Below are positions 52,160 through 62,285 of a stretch of 64,000 nucleotides of DNA, piece after piece (positions within the stretch are counted from its first letter, which is position 1; every line of letters begins with the position of its first letter). The notes beneath the pieces were generated by a model. That model saw nothing but the letters and a program-made list of their open reading frames with translations. It had not been told where the DNA came from and did not search any database. The stretch lies in NCBI GenBank assembly GCA_028866015.1, contig JAGWIW010000002.1, positions 1 through 64,000 of the forward strand, written 5' to 3'. A program made the position numbers and the translations under genes. The DNA is from Betaproteobacteria bacterium (lineage in GTDB: Bacteria > Pseudomonadota > Gammaproteobacteria > Burkholderiales > Ferrovaceae).

Positions 52160-53458
52160 TCAGCGTGCCGCTTCAAGCACTTCCATAACAGAGCCCACTG
52201 TCACGAAAGAACCGAAGACGACGACCCGGTCTTCCGGATGGGCATCTGCGCGTGCCGCACGAAATGCATCCTGCAGCGAACCATAGCCCCGCACGGATCC
52301 CTCCACGCCAGAAAGGAATGCGCGCAGCTCATCAAGGGAAGCCCCCCGCTTGTCTGTAATGCCGGCCACGCACCAGATGTCCACCAGTGGGTCCAGCAAA
52401 TCGATCACGCCCGGAATGTCCTTGTCATGCAACATGCCGAATACGGCCCAGGTCTTTCCGCCACAAGGTTGCGCGCGCAGGTTGCGTGCCAGTTCGGCGG
52501 CCGCATGGGGATTGTGCGCCACGTCCAGGATCACGAGGGGATAAAGCGCCGCCTGCTGAAAACGTCCAGCCACTGCGGCAGTCCTGAGTCCTTGCCGCAG
52601 CGCCTCCTGAGTCACGGGCAAGAGGTTTTCAATGCTTGCCAGCACCGCCAGTGCCGCCGCCGCATTGCGGTACTGGAACTCTCCCAGCAGCTTGAGGGGC
52701 GGCAAGTCGGTCCAGCTCAGCTCGCCCAGAGTAAAGCTCCAGCGATCACCGGTGCGTTCCTCAAAAAAATCGCGACCAATTTGTAGCAGCCGGGCTCCCT
52801 TCTCGGCAGCCACCCGGGCTATGGATTCAGGAGGCTCTGGCTCGGCACAGATGGCAGGCTTGTTCGCGCGAAACACGCCCGCCTTCTCAAAGCCGATGGC
52901 TTCCCGGGTGTTCCCGAGCCAGGCTTCATGATCCAGCGCTATGCTGGTGACCACGGAACAGGCTGGCTCAAAAATGTTCACTGCATCCAGGCGCCCGCCC
53001 AATCCCACTTCCAGTACAGCCACGTCCACGCCTTCGTTGATGAACACCTGCATGGCGGCGAGTGTACCGAACTCGAACGGCGTCAACGGCTCTTCGCCGC
53101 GCGCGGCCTCTACCTGGGAAAAAGCTTCGCACAGGGCCCGGTCGCTTGCGCACTCGCCGCTGATGCGCACCCGTTCGTTATAGCGCACGAGATGGGGCGA
53201 GGTATAAACGCCCGTACGATAGCCAGCGGCATCCAGGCAAGCGGCCAGCACGGCACAGGTGGACCCTTTGCCATTGGTTCCGGCCACGATGATGAGAGGG
53301 AATTCGGGCTGCATGCCCATGATGTCCCGCACCCGGGACACCCGCGCCAACCCCATGTCGATGGTGAGCGCGTGCAAACGTTCGGTATGTGCCAGCCAAT
53401 CCGCAAGGGTCTTGGGACCTGCGGACGGCGGCAGGGAAGAGGGGCGGGCCTCGCTCAC
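52160..53458 (-). CDS. folC: Bifunctional folylpolyglutamate/dihydrofolate synthase
   Basis: The 432-residue Mur-ligase-family enzyme adds glutamates to folates, and usually also converts dihydropteroate to dihydrofolate. The ATP loop GTNGKGSTCAVLAACLDAAGYRTGVYTSPHL (about 58), ITSIALDHEAWLG and the C-terminal LDVAHNPHAAAELARNL are conserved. In betaproteobacteria folC usually sits with accD and other genes; here it is the last gene of gckA-ftfL-folC, 32 bp after ftfL. This ties folate retention to tetrahydrofolate-dependent C1 assimilation. Confidence 0.94.
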   Translation of the reverse strand: MSEARPSSLPPSAGPKTLADWLAHTERLHALTIDMGLARVSRVRDIMGMQPEFPLIIVAGTNGKGSTCAVLAACLDAAGYRTGVYTSPHLVRYNERVRISGECASDRALCEAFSQVEAARGEEPLTPFEFGTLAAMQVFINEGVDVAVLEVGLGGRLDAVNIFEPACSVVTSIALDHEAWLGNTREAIGFEKAGVFRANKPAICAEPEPPESIARVAAEKGARLLQIGRDFFEERTGDRWSFTLGELSWTDLPPLKLLGEFQYRNAAAALAVLASIENLLPVTQEALRQGLRTAAVAGRFQQAALYPLVILDVAHNPHAAAELARNLRAQPCGGKTWAVFGMLHDKDIPGVIDLLDPLVDIWCVAGITDKRGASLDELRAFLSGVEGSVRGYGSLQDAFRAARADAHPEDRVVVFGSFVTVGSVMEVLEAAR

Positions 53459-53490
53459 GTCAGTCTTGCTGCAAGCGGGCCCGCATCGGT

Positions 53491-55167
53491 TTAGAACAAC
53501 CCGACGATATTACCGTTGGCGTCGATATCCACCTTCTCGGAGGACGGCACCTTGGGCAGGCCCGGCATGGTCATCATGTCGCCACAGATGGCAACCACGA
53601 AACCTGCACCGTTGGCCAGTCGCACTTCGCGCACGTTGAGCGTGTGGCCCACGGGCGCTCCCTTCGCATTGGGATCAGCGGTGAAGGACATCTGGGTTTT
53701 TGCCATGCAAACCGGGAAGTGGCCGTAATCCTTGTTCCACTCATCCAGCTGCTTGCGGGCATTGTCGCTGAACGTCACCTGGCCGGCACGATAGATCTTG
53801 GTTGCGATGGCCGTGATCTTTTCCTGCAGGGTCACGTTGTCCGGGTAGACATAGGTGTGCTTCTGTGTGGACTTTTCAACCAGATCCACCACGGTGCGAG
53901 CCACGTCCTCTGCACCCTTACCGCCTTCAGCCCAGTGACGGGCCAGCACGAACTTGCCGCCCAGGGCTTCGATGCGGTTCTTGAGCATGTCGATTTCAGC
54001 CTGGGTATCGAACGTGAAATGGTTGACGGAAACAACACACGGCAGGTTGTAGTTGTCGCGGATGTTCTCCAGGTGGCGCTCGATGTTGATCATGCCTTTT
54101 TCAAGCGCAGCCAGATTTTCCTTGTTCAGCTCTTCCTTCTTCACGCCACCGTGGAACTTGAGTGCACGGATGGTCGCCACCAGCACCACGGCCGACGGAT
54201 TGAGTCCCGCCATGCGGCTCTTGATGTCGATGAACTTCTCGGCGCCCAGGTCCGCACCAAAACCGGCTTCAGTCACCACGTAGTCGGCAAGTTTCAGACC
54301 GGCCTTGGTGGCGATCACGGAGTTGCAACCGTGAGCGATGTTGGCGAAGGGGCCGCCGTGAATGATGGCGGGGTTGTTTTCCAGGGTCTGGACCAGGTTG
54401 GGCTTGATGGCATCCTTGAGCAGGGTAGCCATGGCACCATGGGCCTTGAGATCGGAAGCATAAATCGGCTTGCGGTCGCCCTGGGTGTACCCGATGACGA
54501 TGCGCCCCAGACGCTCTTTCAGATCCATGAGCGAACTGGACAGACAGAGGATGGCCATCACTTCGGAAGCCACCACGATGTCGTATCCGTCTTCACGCAC
54601 GAACCCGTTGGCAGTGCCGCCCAAGCCCACCACGATCTTGCGCAGGGCACGGTCGTTCATGTCCACCACACGCTTCCACTGGATGAGGCGCGGATCGATG
54701 CGCAGCTCGTTGCCGTGGTTGATGTGGTTGTCGATCAGGGCTGCCAGCAGGTTGTTGGCGGCTGCGATGGCATGGAAGTCACCCGTGAAATGCAGGTTGA
54801 TGTCTTCCATGGGAACGATCTGGGCGTAGCCACCGCCCGCTGCCCCGCCCTTGACCCCGAACACCGGTCCCAGAGAAGGTTCACGCAGGCAGATCATGGT
54901 TTTCTTGCCGATGCGGTTAAGGGCATCGCCCAGGCCCACAGTGGTGGTGGTCTTCCCTTCGCCAGCAGGCGTGGGGCTGATGGCCGTCACCAGGATCAAC
55001 TTGCCGTCGGGACGATCCTTGAGGCTGTTGAGGTAATCCAGGGAAATCTTTGCTTTGAAATGCCCATAAGGCTCCAGGTGCTCGTCACCGATGCCCAGTT
55101 TTTCCTTGGCCACCTGGGTGATGCGCTCCATTTTTGCCGCCTGGGCAATTTCGATATCCGATGCCAT
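53491..55167 (-). CDS. ftfL: Formate-tetrahydrofolate ligase
   Basis: The 558-residue enzyme joins formate to tetrahydrofolate with ATP, giving 10-formyl-THF, the C1 entry step of the serine cycle. The P-loop is [18 protein letters not shown] (about 65); the family blocks [41 protein letters not shown] and [15 protein letters not shown] are intact. The ATG at 55167 has a GGAGAAGG site. The methylene-THF dehydrogenase and cyclohydrolase (mtdA/fch or folD) needed downstream are not in the window. It is the middle gene of the gckA-ftfL-folC operon. Confidence 0.97.
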   Translation of the reverse strand: MASDIEIAQAAKMERITQVAKEKLGIGDEHLEPYGHFKAKISLDYLNSLKDRPDGKLILVTAISPTPAGEGKTTTTVGLGDALNRIGKKTMICLREPSLGPVFGVKGGAAGGGYAQIVPMEDINLHFTGDFHAIAAANNLLAALIDNHINHGNELRIDPRLIQWKRVVDMNDRALRKIVVGLGGTANGFVREDGYDIVVASEVMAILCLSSSLMDLKERLGRIVIGYTQGDRKPIYASDLKAHGAMATLLKDAIKPNLVQTLENNPAIIHGGPFANIAHGCNSVIATKAGLKLADYVVTEAGFGADLGAEKFIDIKSRMAGLNPSAVVLVATIRALKFHGGVKKEELNKENLAALEKGMINIERHLENIRDNYNLPCVVSVNHFTFDTQAEIDMLKNRIEALGGKFVLARHWAEGGKGAEDVARTVVDLVEKSTQKHTYVYPDNVTLQEKITAIATKIYRAGQVTFSDNARKQLDEWNKDYGHFPVCMAKTQMSFTADPNAKGAPVGHTLNVREVRLANGAGFVVAICGDMMTMPGLPKVPSSEKVDIDANGNIVGLF

Positions 55168-55239
55168 GACAACCTTCTCCTGTAAGTCTTGATTTGTATC
55201 AATTTTTGACCACATACGGGGTGGTTCAAAACCCGGCAA

Positions 55240-56505
55240 TCACCTTATCAGAATGGCCCGGAAGTCGTTCACATTTGTGAGGGTCGGGCCGGTATAGATC
55301 AAGCTTTCTAGTTTTGAGAAGAAAGTGTATCCATCGTTATTGGCCAGGAAGTCCTTGGCGCGCAAGCCTTTTGCCTCAGCCCGCGCCAGGGTGTCCGGAG
55401 CCAGGGTGGCACCGGCATTGTCTTCGGTACCATCCACCCCGTCGGTGTCGCAAGCCACGGCATGAACGCGCGGATGGCCCTCCAGGGCCACCGCCAGTGC
55501 CAGCAGAAACTCCACGTTGCGCCCGCCGCGGCCGTTGCCGCGCACGGTCACGGTGGTTTCCCCACCGGACAGCAGCACGCAGGGGGCGGCTGCCGGCTGT
55601 CCGTGACGGACGATCTGCTTGGCAATGCCGGCATGCACCAGCGCCACGTCACGCGCCTCACCTTCCAGACTGTCCCCCAGGATAAGGGGCGTCACTCCGG
55701 CAGCCTGCGCCACAGCCGCCGCTGCCTCCAGCGAAACCTGAGGCGTGGCGATCATGCGGGTGGACGCGCGCGCCAGGCGGGGATCTCCCGGCTTGGGGGT
55801 TTCGTCATGGGCGCGGCGGATGTAGTCGTAAGCGGCCGCCGGCTCCTTGAGGCCATACTTGTCGAGAATGGCCAGCGCGTCGGCACAGGTGGTGGGATCG
55901 GCCACGGTAGGCCCCGAGGCGATCACGGAAGGATCGTCGCCCGGAACATCGGAAATCAGGAGCGTGACCACCTGGGCCGGAGCGCAAGCCGCCGCCAGGC
56001 GCCCCCCCTTGATGGCGGACAGGTGTTTGCGCACGCAGTTCATTTCGGCAATGGTTGCACCGCTTTTGAGCAGTGCCTTGTTCACGGCCTGCTTGTCTGC
56101 CAGGGTAAGCCCCGGGGCAGGCGCTGACAGCAAGGCAGAACCGCCGCCAGAAATGAGGCAAATCACCAGGTCGTCCGCTGTCAGACCCCGGACCATTTCG
56201 AGGATGCGGGCTGCTGCCTTCTGCCCGGCCTCGTCCGGCACCGGGTGAGCCGCTTCAACCACTTCGATGCGGCTGGTTGGGATCTTGTGGCCATAGCGGG
56301 TCACCACCAGTCCTTCCAGCGGACCTTTCCAGTGGTCTTCCAGCGCCTTGGCCATGGCGCCACCAGCTTTCCCTGCCCCGATGACCAGCGTACGGCCCTT
56401 GGGTGGTGACGGCAAATGGGGCGGCAGGCAGCGGGCAGGGTCGGCGGCAGCCACGGCCGCATCGAACATGGCGCGCAACAGCGCCTGATCAGCATCAAAA
56501 TTCAT
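55240..56505 (-). CDS. gckA: Glycerate 2-kinase (MOFRL family)
   Basis: The 421-residue enzyme phosphorylates D-glycerate to 2-phosphoglycerate. Motifs include LVIGAGKAGGAMAKALE, ISGGGSALL, catalytic Lys in NKALLKSGATIAEMNCVRKHLS and the C-terminal MOFRL region GRGGRNVEFLLALA...DTDGVDGTEDNAGA. In the serine cycle it follows hydroxypyruvate reductase. Here it heads the minus-strand operon gckA-ftfL-folC, divergent from glyA-sga-hprA. TtuD-type hydroxypyruvate reductase is a former name for this family, but the kinase role is favoured by context. Confidence 0.94.
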   Translation of the reverse strand: MNFDADQALLRAMFDAAVAAADPARCLPPHLPSPPKGRTLVIGAGKAGGAMAKALEDHWKGPLEGLVVTRYGHKIPTSRIEVVEAAHPVPDEAGQKAAARILEMVRGLTADDLVICLISGGGSALLSAPAPGLTLADKQAVNKALLKSGATIAEMNCVRKHLSAIKGGRLAAACAPAQVVTLLISDVPGDDPSVIASGPTVADPTTCADALAILDKYGLKEPAAAYDYIRRAHDETPKPGDPRLARASTRMIATPQVSLEAAAAVAQAAGVTPLILGDSLEGEARDVALVHAGIAKQIVRHGQPAAAPCVLLSGGETTVTVRGNGRGGRNVEFLLALAVALEGHPRVHAVACDTDGVDGTEDNAGATLAPDTLARAEAKGLRAKDFLANNDGYTFFSKLESLIYTGPTLTNVNDFRAILIR

Positions 56506-56700
56506 CGAAAAAGCCGTCCCATGAAGAGGTCAAAAACGGAATTGTAGTTATAGAAACAGGGCATTGCGAACAGTATCACTTATAGATATCAAAACACTTT
56601 ACTAATTTTAATATTGCCCAGTTTAAGGCTAAAATCATGGATTAGCCTGAACGCTTCAGGAAATGCCAAGCGCTGCGGCGCAACATCCAGGAGGATTATT
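56506..56700. promoter_or_regulatory. Divergent control region of the two serine-cycle operons
   Basis: This 195-bp AT-rich stretch separates gckA from glyA. It contains TAAAAT (56632-56637), a possible -10 for glyA, a CCTGAA-CGC-TTCAGG hairpin (about 56646-56660) in the glyA leader and several A/T tracts (TATAGATATC, TTTTAATATT). No clear operator is identified. The glyA ribosome-binding site AGGAGG is strong. Confidence 0.5.
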
Positions 56701-57948
56701 GTGTTTGATTCCAGAAAGCTCATTGCCGATACCGACCCCGAACTGTGGAGCGCCATCCAGAAAGAGTATCGGCGTCAGGAAGACCACATTGAGCTGATTG
56801 CATCCGAGAACTATACCAGCCCCGCCGTGCTCCAGGCACAAGGTTCCGTGCTGACCAACAAATATGCGGAAGGCTATCCTGGCAAGCGTTACTACGGCGG
56901 CTGCGAATTCGTGGACATCGCCGAGCAGCTCGCCATTGACCGCGTAAAGAAGCTTTTCGGCGCTGAATACGCCAACGTTCAGCCCCATTCCGGTTCCCAG
57001 GCCAATGCGGCCGTGTACATGTCGATGCTGCAGCCGGGCGACACCGTGCTGGGCATGTCGCTCGCCCATGGCGGTCACCTCACCCATGGCGCCACCGTCA
57101 ACTTCAGTGGCAAGCTGTACAAGTCGGTGGCCTACGGCCTGCACCCCGATACCGAACAAATCGACTATGCCGAAGTGGAACGTCTGGCCCACGAACACAA
57201 GCCCAAAATGATCGTGGCTGGCGCATCCGCCTATTCCATGGTCATCGACTGGAAGCGTTTCCGTGAAATCGCCGACAGCGTGGGCGCCTACCTGATGGTG
57301 GACATGGCCCATTACGCCGGCCTGATCGCCGTAGGCGAATACCCCAGCCCGATCGGCATTGCCCATTTCGTAACCTCCACCACGCACAAAACCCTGCGCG
57401 GTCCTCGCGGCGGCATCATCCTGTCCTCGGCCGAGTTCGAAAAACCTCTCAACTCCATGATTTTCCCCGGCATCCAGGGTGGTCCGCTGATGCACGTCAT
57501 CGCCGCCAAGGCCACCGCGTTCAACGAAGCGCTCAAGCCGGAATTCAAGGACTACCAGAAGAAAGTGAAAGCCAACGCCAAGGCCATGGCCACCACTTTC
57601 ATCGAACGCGGCCTGCGCATCGTGTCCGGCGGCACTGAAAGCCACCTGTTCCTGATGGACCTGCGCGCCAAGAAAATCACTGGCAAGGATGCGGAAGCCG
57701 CCCTCGGCCGCGCCCACATCACTGTCAACAAGAATGCGATTCCGAATGATCCGGAAAAGCCATTCGTGACCTCGGGGATCCGCATCGGCGCACCGGCCAT
57801 GACAACCCGGGGATTTGGTGTCGCCGAAGCCCAAAAGGTGGCGCACCTGATTTCCGATCTGCTGGAAGCCCCCAACGACGAAGCCACTATTCAGCGCGTC
57901 GTGGGAGAAGTGAGCGCCCTGTGCAGCAAGTTCCCGGTGTACGGCTGA
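56701..57948 (+). CDS. glyA: Serine hydroxymethyltransferase
   Basis: The 415-residue PLP enzyme makes serine from glycine and 5,10-methylene-THF, the C1-acceptor step of the serine cycle. It has the family blocks [67 protein letters not shown] and the PLP-Lys motif [14 protein letters not shown]. The GTG at 56701 is chosen: it has AGGAGG 6 bp upstream and gives the normal length, whereas the longer frame is non-conserved. It is the first gene of the plus-strand operon with sga, hprA, mtkAB and mcl. Confidence 0.97.
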   Translation: MFDSRKLIADTDPELWSAIQKEYRRQEDHIELIASENYTSPAVLQAQGSVLTNKYAEGYPGKRYYGGCEFVDIAEQLAIDRVKKLFGAEYANVQPHSGSQANAAVYMSMLQPGDTVLGMSLAHGGHLTHGATVNFSGKLYKSVAYGLHPDTEQIDYAEVERLAHEHKPKMIVAGASAYSMVIDWKRFREIADSVGAYLMVDMAHYAGLIAVGEYPSPIGIAHFVTSTTHKTLRGPRGGIILSSAEFEKPLNSMIFPGIQGGPLMHVIAAKATAFNEALKPEFKDYQKKVKANAKAMATTFIERGLRIVSGGTESHLFLMDLRAKKITGKDAEAALGRAHITVNKNAIPNDPEKPFVTSGIRIGAPAMTTRGFGVAEAQKVAHLISDLLEAPNDEATIQRVVGEVSALCSKFPVYG

Positions 57949-57997
57949 GCGTTCTGTGAGCGAATTCTTAATCTAGAGCTTTAGGAGATACCCCAAC

Positions 57998-59191
57998 ATG
58001 GCTGGCCATAATTTTCTGTTTGTTCCCGGACCCACCAACGTGCCCGCCCGCATCCAGCGGGCCATGATGGTCCCCATGGAAGACCACCGTTCCCCCAAAT
58101 TTCCCGAACTGACCCTCGAAGTCATCCGCGGCCTGAAGAAAGTTTTCAAGACCGAAACCGGGACCCCGATCCTTTTCCCGTCCTCCGGTACCGGTTGCTG
58201 GGAAGCGGCCCTCACCAACTGCCTCAACCCCGGCGACAAAGTGCTGGCTTCGCGTTTTGGCCAGTTCAGCCACCTGTGGATCGACATGTGCCAGCGCTTG
58301 GGCTTTGACGTGGAAGTGATCGAAGTGGAATGGGGCGAAGGCGCCCCGGCCGACCGTTACCTGGCGGCCCTCGAAGCCGACAAGCAGCACAAGATCAAGG
58401 CCGTGCTGGTGTGCCAGAACGAAACCGCCACCGGAGTGACAAGCGATGTTGCCGCCATCCGCAAGGTGATGGACAGCGTCAATCACCCAGCGCTTCTGTT
58501 CGTGGATTCCGTGAGCGCCCTGGGCAGCATCGATTTCCGCATGGACGAATGGAAAGTGGACGTGTGCGTATCCGGCTCGCAGAAAGGCCTGATGCTCCCC
58601 GCCGGCCTGGGCGTGACTTGCGTCAGCGAAAAGGCCCTGGCCGCTCGCCAGAACGCCACCCAGCCGCGCTGCTATTTCGACTACCTCGACATGGTCAAGA
58701 ACAACGCCGTGGGTTACTTCCCCTACACCCCGTCCATCCCCATGATGTACGGCCTGAAGGAAGCCCTTGCCACGATCGAAGAGGAAGGCCTGGAAAACAT
58801 TTTCAAGCGCCACACCTACCTCGCCAACGGCGTGCGTGCAGCCGTGACCGAAGGCTGGAAGCTCAAGCTGTGCGCCAAGGCACCCCAGTGGTATTCGGAC
58901 ACCGTGTCTGCCATCCTGGTACCGGAAGGCTTCAACGCAGCGCAGGTCATCGAACGTGCCTACAAGCGCTACAACCTGTCCCTCGGCGCCGGACTGTCCA
59001 AAGTGGCAGGCAAGGTGTTCCGCATCGGCCATCTGGGCGATCTCAATGAACTGATGCTGATGGGCGCCATCGCCGGAGCTGAAATGGCCATGCTCGACAT
59101 GGGCCTTCCGGTGGAAGGCGGCAGTGGTGTCGCGGCTGCTTCGGCTTACTGGCGCAACAACCAGCAGGCCCAGGCCCGGGCGGCAGCATGA
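57998..59191 (+). CDS. sgaA: Serine-glyoxylate aminotransferase
   Basis: The 397-residue class V aminotransferase moves the amino group from serine to glyoxylate, giving hydroxypyruvate and glycine. It has FVPGPTNVPARI at the N-terminus, SSGTGCWEAAL, NETATGV, the acidic PLP contact FVDSVSALGS and the PLP-Lys in SGSQKGLMLPAGLG (about 195). This step joins glyoxylate from malyl-CoA, or from oxalyl-CoA reduction, to the serine cycle. It starts 49 bp after glyA with an AGGAG site and overlaps hprA by 4 bp (ATGA). Confidence 0.96.
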   Translation: MAGHNFLFVPGPTNVPARIQRAMMVPMEDHRSPKFPELTLEVIRGLKKVFKTETGTPILFPSSGTGCWEAALTNCLNPGDKVLASRFGQFSHLWIDMCQRLGFDVEVIEVEWGEGAPADRYLAALEADKQHKIKAVLVCQNETATGVTSDVAAIRKVMDSVNHPALLFVDSVSALGSIDFRMDEWKVDVCVSGSQKGLMLPAGLGVTCVSEKALAARQNATQPRCYFDYLDMVKNNAVGYFPYTPSIPMMYGLKEALATIEEEGLENIFKRHTYLANGVRAAVTEGWKLKLCAKAPQWYSDTVSAILVPEGFNAAQVIERAYKRYNLSLGAGLSKVAGKVFRIGHLGDLNELMLMGAIAGAEMAMLDMGLPVEGGSGVAAASAYWRNNQQAQARAAA

Positions 59192-60138
59192 CGAAAGTCG
59201 TTTTCCTGGACCGCGCCTCGCTCAAGGCGCGGGTCCGCAAGCCTTTCTTTGCGGACGAATACGTGGAGCATGAAAAAACCGCGTCCGACGAAGTCGTGGC
59301 GCGGTTGCAGGGCGCGACCGTAGCCATCACCAACAAGGTGCCGCTGCGTGAGGCAACCCTGAAGCAGTTGCCCCAGCTCAAGATGATTGCCGTGGCCGCC
59401 ACCGGCTACGACGTTATCGATGTCCCCTACTGCAAGGCCAACGGCATCGCAGTAGCCAACATCCGCAACTATGCAGTGCACACGGTGCCGGAACATGCGT
59501 TCGCCCTGATCCTGGCGCTCCGCCGCAACATCCTGGCCTACCGTCAGGACGTGGAAGCCGGCGTATGGCAGAAGGCCGACCAGTTCTGCTTTTTCAATCA
59601 CGACATCGGCGACCTCCACGGTGCCACGCTGGGCATCATCGGCGAAGGCGCCCTGGGACGCGGTACGGCCCAAATCGCGGAAAAGGGGTTTGGCATGCGG
59701 GTGCTGTACGCAGACCATGCCCCTCCCAAGATGGAAGGGGTGACTTTCACCCCGTTTGAGCAGGTGTTGGCCGAAGCTGACGTGATTTCGCTTCACTGCC
59801 CGCTCACGCCCGATACCCGCAACATCATCGGCATCAACGAGTTTCGCAAGATGAAGCGTTCGGCCATCGTGATCAACACCTCCCGTGGCGGTCTGGTGGA
59901 TGAACAGGCACTGATCCAGGCCCTGGACGAAGGCCTGATCGCCGGCGCCGGGTTTGACGTGCTCACCACGGAACCGCCCAAGAACGGACACCCCCTGCTG
60001 GATGTCCGCCGCCCCAACTTCATCCTCACTCCCCACGTGGCTTGGGCATCCGATGGCGCCATGCAGTTTCTGGCCGATCAGCTGATCGACAACATCGAAA
60101 CCTGGCACAAAGGCACCCCCCAGCACCTCGTCACCTGA
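59188..60138 (+). CDS. hprA: NAD(P)H-dependent hydroxypyruvate reductase
   Basis: The 316-residue D-2-hydroxyacid dehydrogenase reduces hydroxypyruvate to D-glycerate. The nucleotide-binding motif is LGIIGEGALGRGTAQIAEKGFGMRVLYADH, and the catalytic Arg (INTSRGGLVDEQAL), Glu and His (LTPHVAWAS) are present. It lies between sga and mtkA, as in methylotroph serine-cycle operons. The ATG overlaps the sga stop. Downstream is a strong inverted repeat that masks the mtkA ribosome-binding site. Confidence 0.95.
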   Translation: MTKVVFLDRASLKARVRKPFFADEYVEHEKTASDEVVARLQGATVAITNKVPLREATLKQLPQLKMIAVAATGYDVIDVPYCKANGIAVANIRNYAVHTVPEHAFALILALRRNILAYRQDVEAGVWQKADQFCFFNHDIGDLHGATLGIIGEGALGRGTAQIAEKGFGMRVLYADHAPPKMEGVTFTPFEQVLAEADVISLHCPLTPDTRNIIGINEFRKMKRSAIVINTSRGGLVDEQALIQALDEGLIAGAGFDVLTTEPPKNGHPLLDVRRPNFILTPHVAWASDGAMQFLADQLIDNIETWHKGTPQHLVT

Positions 60139-60153
60139 CGGGCGTCAAGCACC

Positions 60154-60191
60154 CTCCTCCTGTTATCATTGGTCATCGATAACAGGAGGAG
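60154..60191 (+). promoter_or_regulatory. Perfect 14-bp stem-loop over the mtkA ribosome-binding site
   Basis: CTCCTCCTGTTATC (60154-60167) and GATAACAGGAGGAG (60178-60191) are perfect reverse complements with a 10-nt loop ATTGGTCATC. The 3' arm contains the whole AGGAGGAG Shine-Dalgarno of mtkA, whose ATG is at 60196. There is no T-run, so it is not a classic terminator. It probably lowers or conditions mtkA translation, or marks an mRNA processing site between hprA and mtkA. Confidence 0.88.
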
Positions 60192-60195
60192 CTTC

Positions 60196-61362
60196 ATGGA
60201 TATTCACGAGTATCAGGCCAAGGAACTGCTCGCCCGGTTTGGCGTTCCGATTCCGCGCGGAAGCGTGGCCTACAGCCCCGATCAGGCCGTCTACGTCGCC
60301 ACCGAGCTGGGAGGCTGGCATTGGGCCGTCAAGGCCCAGGTCCACGCCGGTGGACGCGGCAAGGCAGGCGGCGTCCGGCTTTGCCGGACCTACGGCGAAG
60401 TGGCCCAGGCCGCCAAGGATCTGCTTGGCAAAACGCTGGTCACGGCGCAAACCGGATCTGAAGGCAAAATCGTGCAGCGCCTCTACATCGAAGTGGCCGA
60501 GCCTTTCGAGCGTGAAATCTACCTGGGACTGGTTCTTGACCGCAAAGCCCAGCGCATTCGCGTGGTGGCCTCGGCCGAAGGGGGCATGGAAATCGAGGAC
60601 ATCGCCAAATCCAAGCCGGATTCCATCCGCCAGGTCCAGGTAGAGCCCGCCGTCGGCCTTCAGCCATTCCAGGCACGCGAACTTGCTTTTGGCCTGGGGC
60701 TCAACATCAAGCAGGTGAGCCGTGCCGTGACAGCCATCATGGGTTGTTACCGCGCATTCCGTGACCTCGATGCCACCATGGTGGAAATCAACCCCCTCGT
60801 GGTGACCAAGGACAACCGGGTGCTGGCCCTCGATGCCAAGATGTCCTTTGACGACAACGCCCTGTTCCGGCGGCCCCAGATCTCTGAAATGCGCGATCCA
60901 TCCCAGGAGGATCCGCGTGAAGCCCAGGCCAACCAGCATGGCCTCAACTATGTGGGCCTGGCAGGCGACATCGGCTGCATCATCAACGGTGCCGGGCTTG
61001 CCATGGCCACCATGGACATGATCAAGTACGCTGGCGGCGAACCGGCCAACTTTCTCGACGTGGGTGGCGGAGCTTCCCCCGAGCGCGTGGCCGAGGCATT
61101 CCGCCTGGTGCTATCCGACCGCAATGTGAAGGCCATCCTGGTCAATATTTTCGCCGGCATCAACCGTTGCGATTGGGTGGCCCAGGGCGTGGTGCAGGCG
61201 GCGCGCGACCTCAAGGTGCCGCTCGTGGTGCGTCTGGCCGGCACCAACGTGGAAGCCGGCAACCAGATCATCAAGGAGAGCGGACTACCCATCATCAGCG
61301 CCGACACGCTTGCCGACGCAGCGGAAAAAGCTGTGGCTGCGGCCCACGGTAAAGCCGCCTGA
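60196..61362 (+). CDS. mtkA: Malate-CoA ligase (malate thiokinase) beta subunit
   Basis: The 388-residue ATP-grasp subunit is homologous to SucC. It has [38 protein letters not shown], the Mg site region EINPLVV and the C-terminal [40 protein letters not shown]. It joins CoA to malate with ATP to give malyl-CoA. It is called malate- rather than succinate-CoA ligase because it lies between hprA and mcl, the standard serine-cycle order; substrate residues cannot be judged by eye. Its ribosome-binding site is buried in the preceding hairpin. Confidence 0.92.
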   Translation: MDIHEYQAKELLARFGVPIPRGSVAYSPDQAVYVATELGGWHWAVKAQVHAGGRGKAGGVRLCRTYGEVAQAAKDLLGKTLVTAQTGSEGKIVQRLYIEVAEPFEREIYLGLVLDRKAQRIRVVASAEGGMEIEDIAKSKPDSIRQVQVEPAVGLQPFQARELAFGLGLNIKQVSRAVTAIMGCYRAFRDLDATMVEINPLVVTKDNRVLALDAKMSFDDNALFRRPQISEMRDPSQEDPREAQANQHGLNYVGLAGDIGCIINGAGLAMATMDMIKYAGGEPANFLDVGGGASPERVAEAFRLVLSDRNVKAILVNIFAGINRCDWVAQGVVQAARDLKVPLVVRLAGTNVEAGNQIIKESGLPIISADTLADAAEKAVAAAHGKAA

Positions 61363-61387
61363 CCCGACATCCAGGAGATTCCGATTC

Positions 61388-62275
61388 ATGAGCATTCTGA
61401 TCAACGAGCGCACGAAAGTGATCGTGCAAGGCTTCACCGGCGACAAGGCCACATTCCACGCCAATGAAATGATCTGCTACGGCACCAACCTGGTGGGTGG
61501 GGTGACCCCGGGCAAAGGCAGCCAGAAGCATCTGGACCGCCCCGTATTCAACACGGTGAAAGAAGCGGTGGCCGCCACAGGAGCCGAAGCAAGCCTTGCC
61601 TTTGTGCCCCCCCCTTATGCGGCCGATGCCCTGATGGAGGCGGCTGACGCCGGGCTGCGCCTGGTGTGCATCATCACTGACGGCATTCCGGCCCAGGACA
61701 TGATGCGGGTCAAACGCTATCTCATGCGCTACCCCAAGGAAAAACGCACCCTGGTGGTGGGCCCCAATTGCGCCGGCATCATCAGCCCGGGAAAGGCCAT
61801 GCTGGGCATCATGCCCGGCCACATTTACACCCGCGGCAACGTGGGCATCGTGTCTCGTTCCGGCACCCTGGGCTACGAAGCGGCTGCCCAGATGACTGCA
61901 CTGGGCATCGGCGTGTCCACCAGCGTAGGCATTGGCGGCGACCCCATCAACGGCAGCTCGTTCCTGGATCACATGGCACTGTTCGAGGCCGATCCGGAAA
62001 CCAAGGCTGTGGTCATGATCGGTGAAATTGGCGGCCCGCAGGAGGCCGAAGCTTCGCAATGGATCAAGGAAAACATGAGCAAGCCCGTGATCGGCTACGT
62101 GGCCGGTCTCACAGCGCCCAAGGGTCGGCGCATGGGCCATGCCGGCGCCATCATTTCGGCGGAAGGCGACACGGCGGCCGAAAAGGCAGAAATCATGAAG
62201 TCCTATGGCCTGCATGTGGCTCCCAGCGCCTCCGAACTGGGCGCCACGGTGGCCCGTGCGCTGGCTTCCCTGTAA
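61388..62275 (+). CDS. mtkB: Malate-CoA ligase (malate thiokinase) alpha subunit
   Basis: The 295-residue CoA-binding subunit is homologous to SucD. It has MSILINERTKVIVQGFTGDKATFH, the CoA-binding GGVTPGKGSQ, VGPNCAGIISPG and the phospho-His motif RRMGHAGAII near 245-255. With MtkA it forms malyl-CoA. The ATG has an AGGAG site and lies 25 bp after mtkA. The only nearby rival reading is succinyl-CoA synthetase, which the operon context argues against. Confidence 0.93.
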   Translation: MSILINERTKVIVQGFTGDKATFHANEMICYGTNLVGGVTPGKGSQKHLDRPVFNTVKEAVAATGAEASLAFVPPPYAADALMEAADAGLRLVCIITDGIPAQDMMRVKRYLMRYPKEKRTLVVGPNCAGIISPGKAMLGIMPGHIYTRGNVGIVSRSGTLGYEAAAQMTALGIGVSTSVGIGGDPINGSSFLDHMALFEADPETKAVVMIGEIGGPQEAEASQWIKENMSKPVIGYVAGLTAPKGRRMGHAGAIISAEGDTAAEKAEIMKSYGLHVAPSASELGATVARALASL

Positions 62276-62285
62276 GGAGCGCGCC

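Noticed and set aside
53389-55185. Open frame of 598 codons on the plus strand opposite ftfL
   Set aside because: It is antisense to a fully conserved ftfL/folC pair, shows no domain I recognise and has His/Val/Gly-rich composition typical of reverse-strand reading of GC-rich genes.
56656-57846. Open frame of 396 codons opposite glyA, and similar long frames opposite sga (57968-59032), hprA, mtkAB and mcl (62193-63260)
   Set aside because: They mirror strongly biased codon use of highly expressed genes; none has a ribosome-binding site or a recognisable motif.
60154-60191. The hprA-mtkA inverted repeat as an intrinsic terminator
   Set aside because: No T-run follows and the 3' arm is the mtkA ribosome-binding site, so a translational or processing role fits better.
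60196-62275. Succinyl-CoA synthetase (sucCD) as the identity of mtkA/mtkB
   Set aside because: Sequence family allows it, but position between hprA and malyl-CoA lyase in a serine-cycle operon favours malate thiokinase. A substrate assay would settle it.
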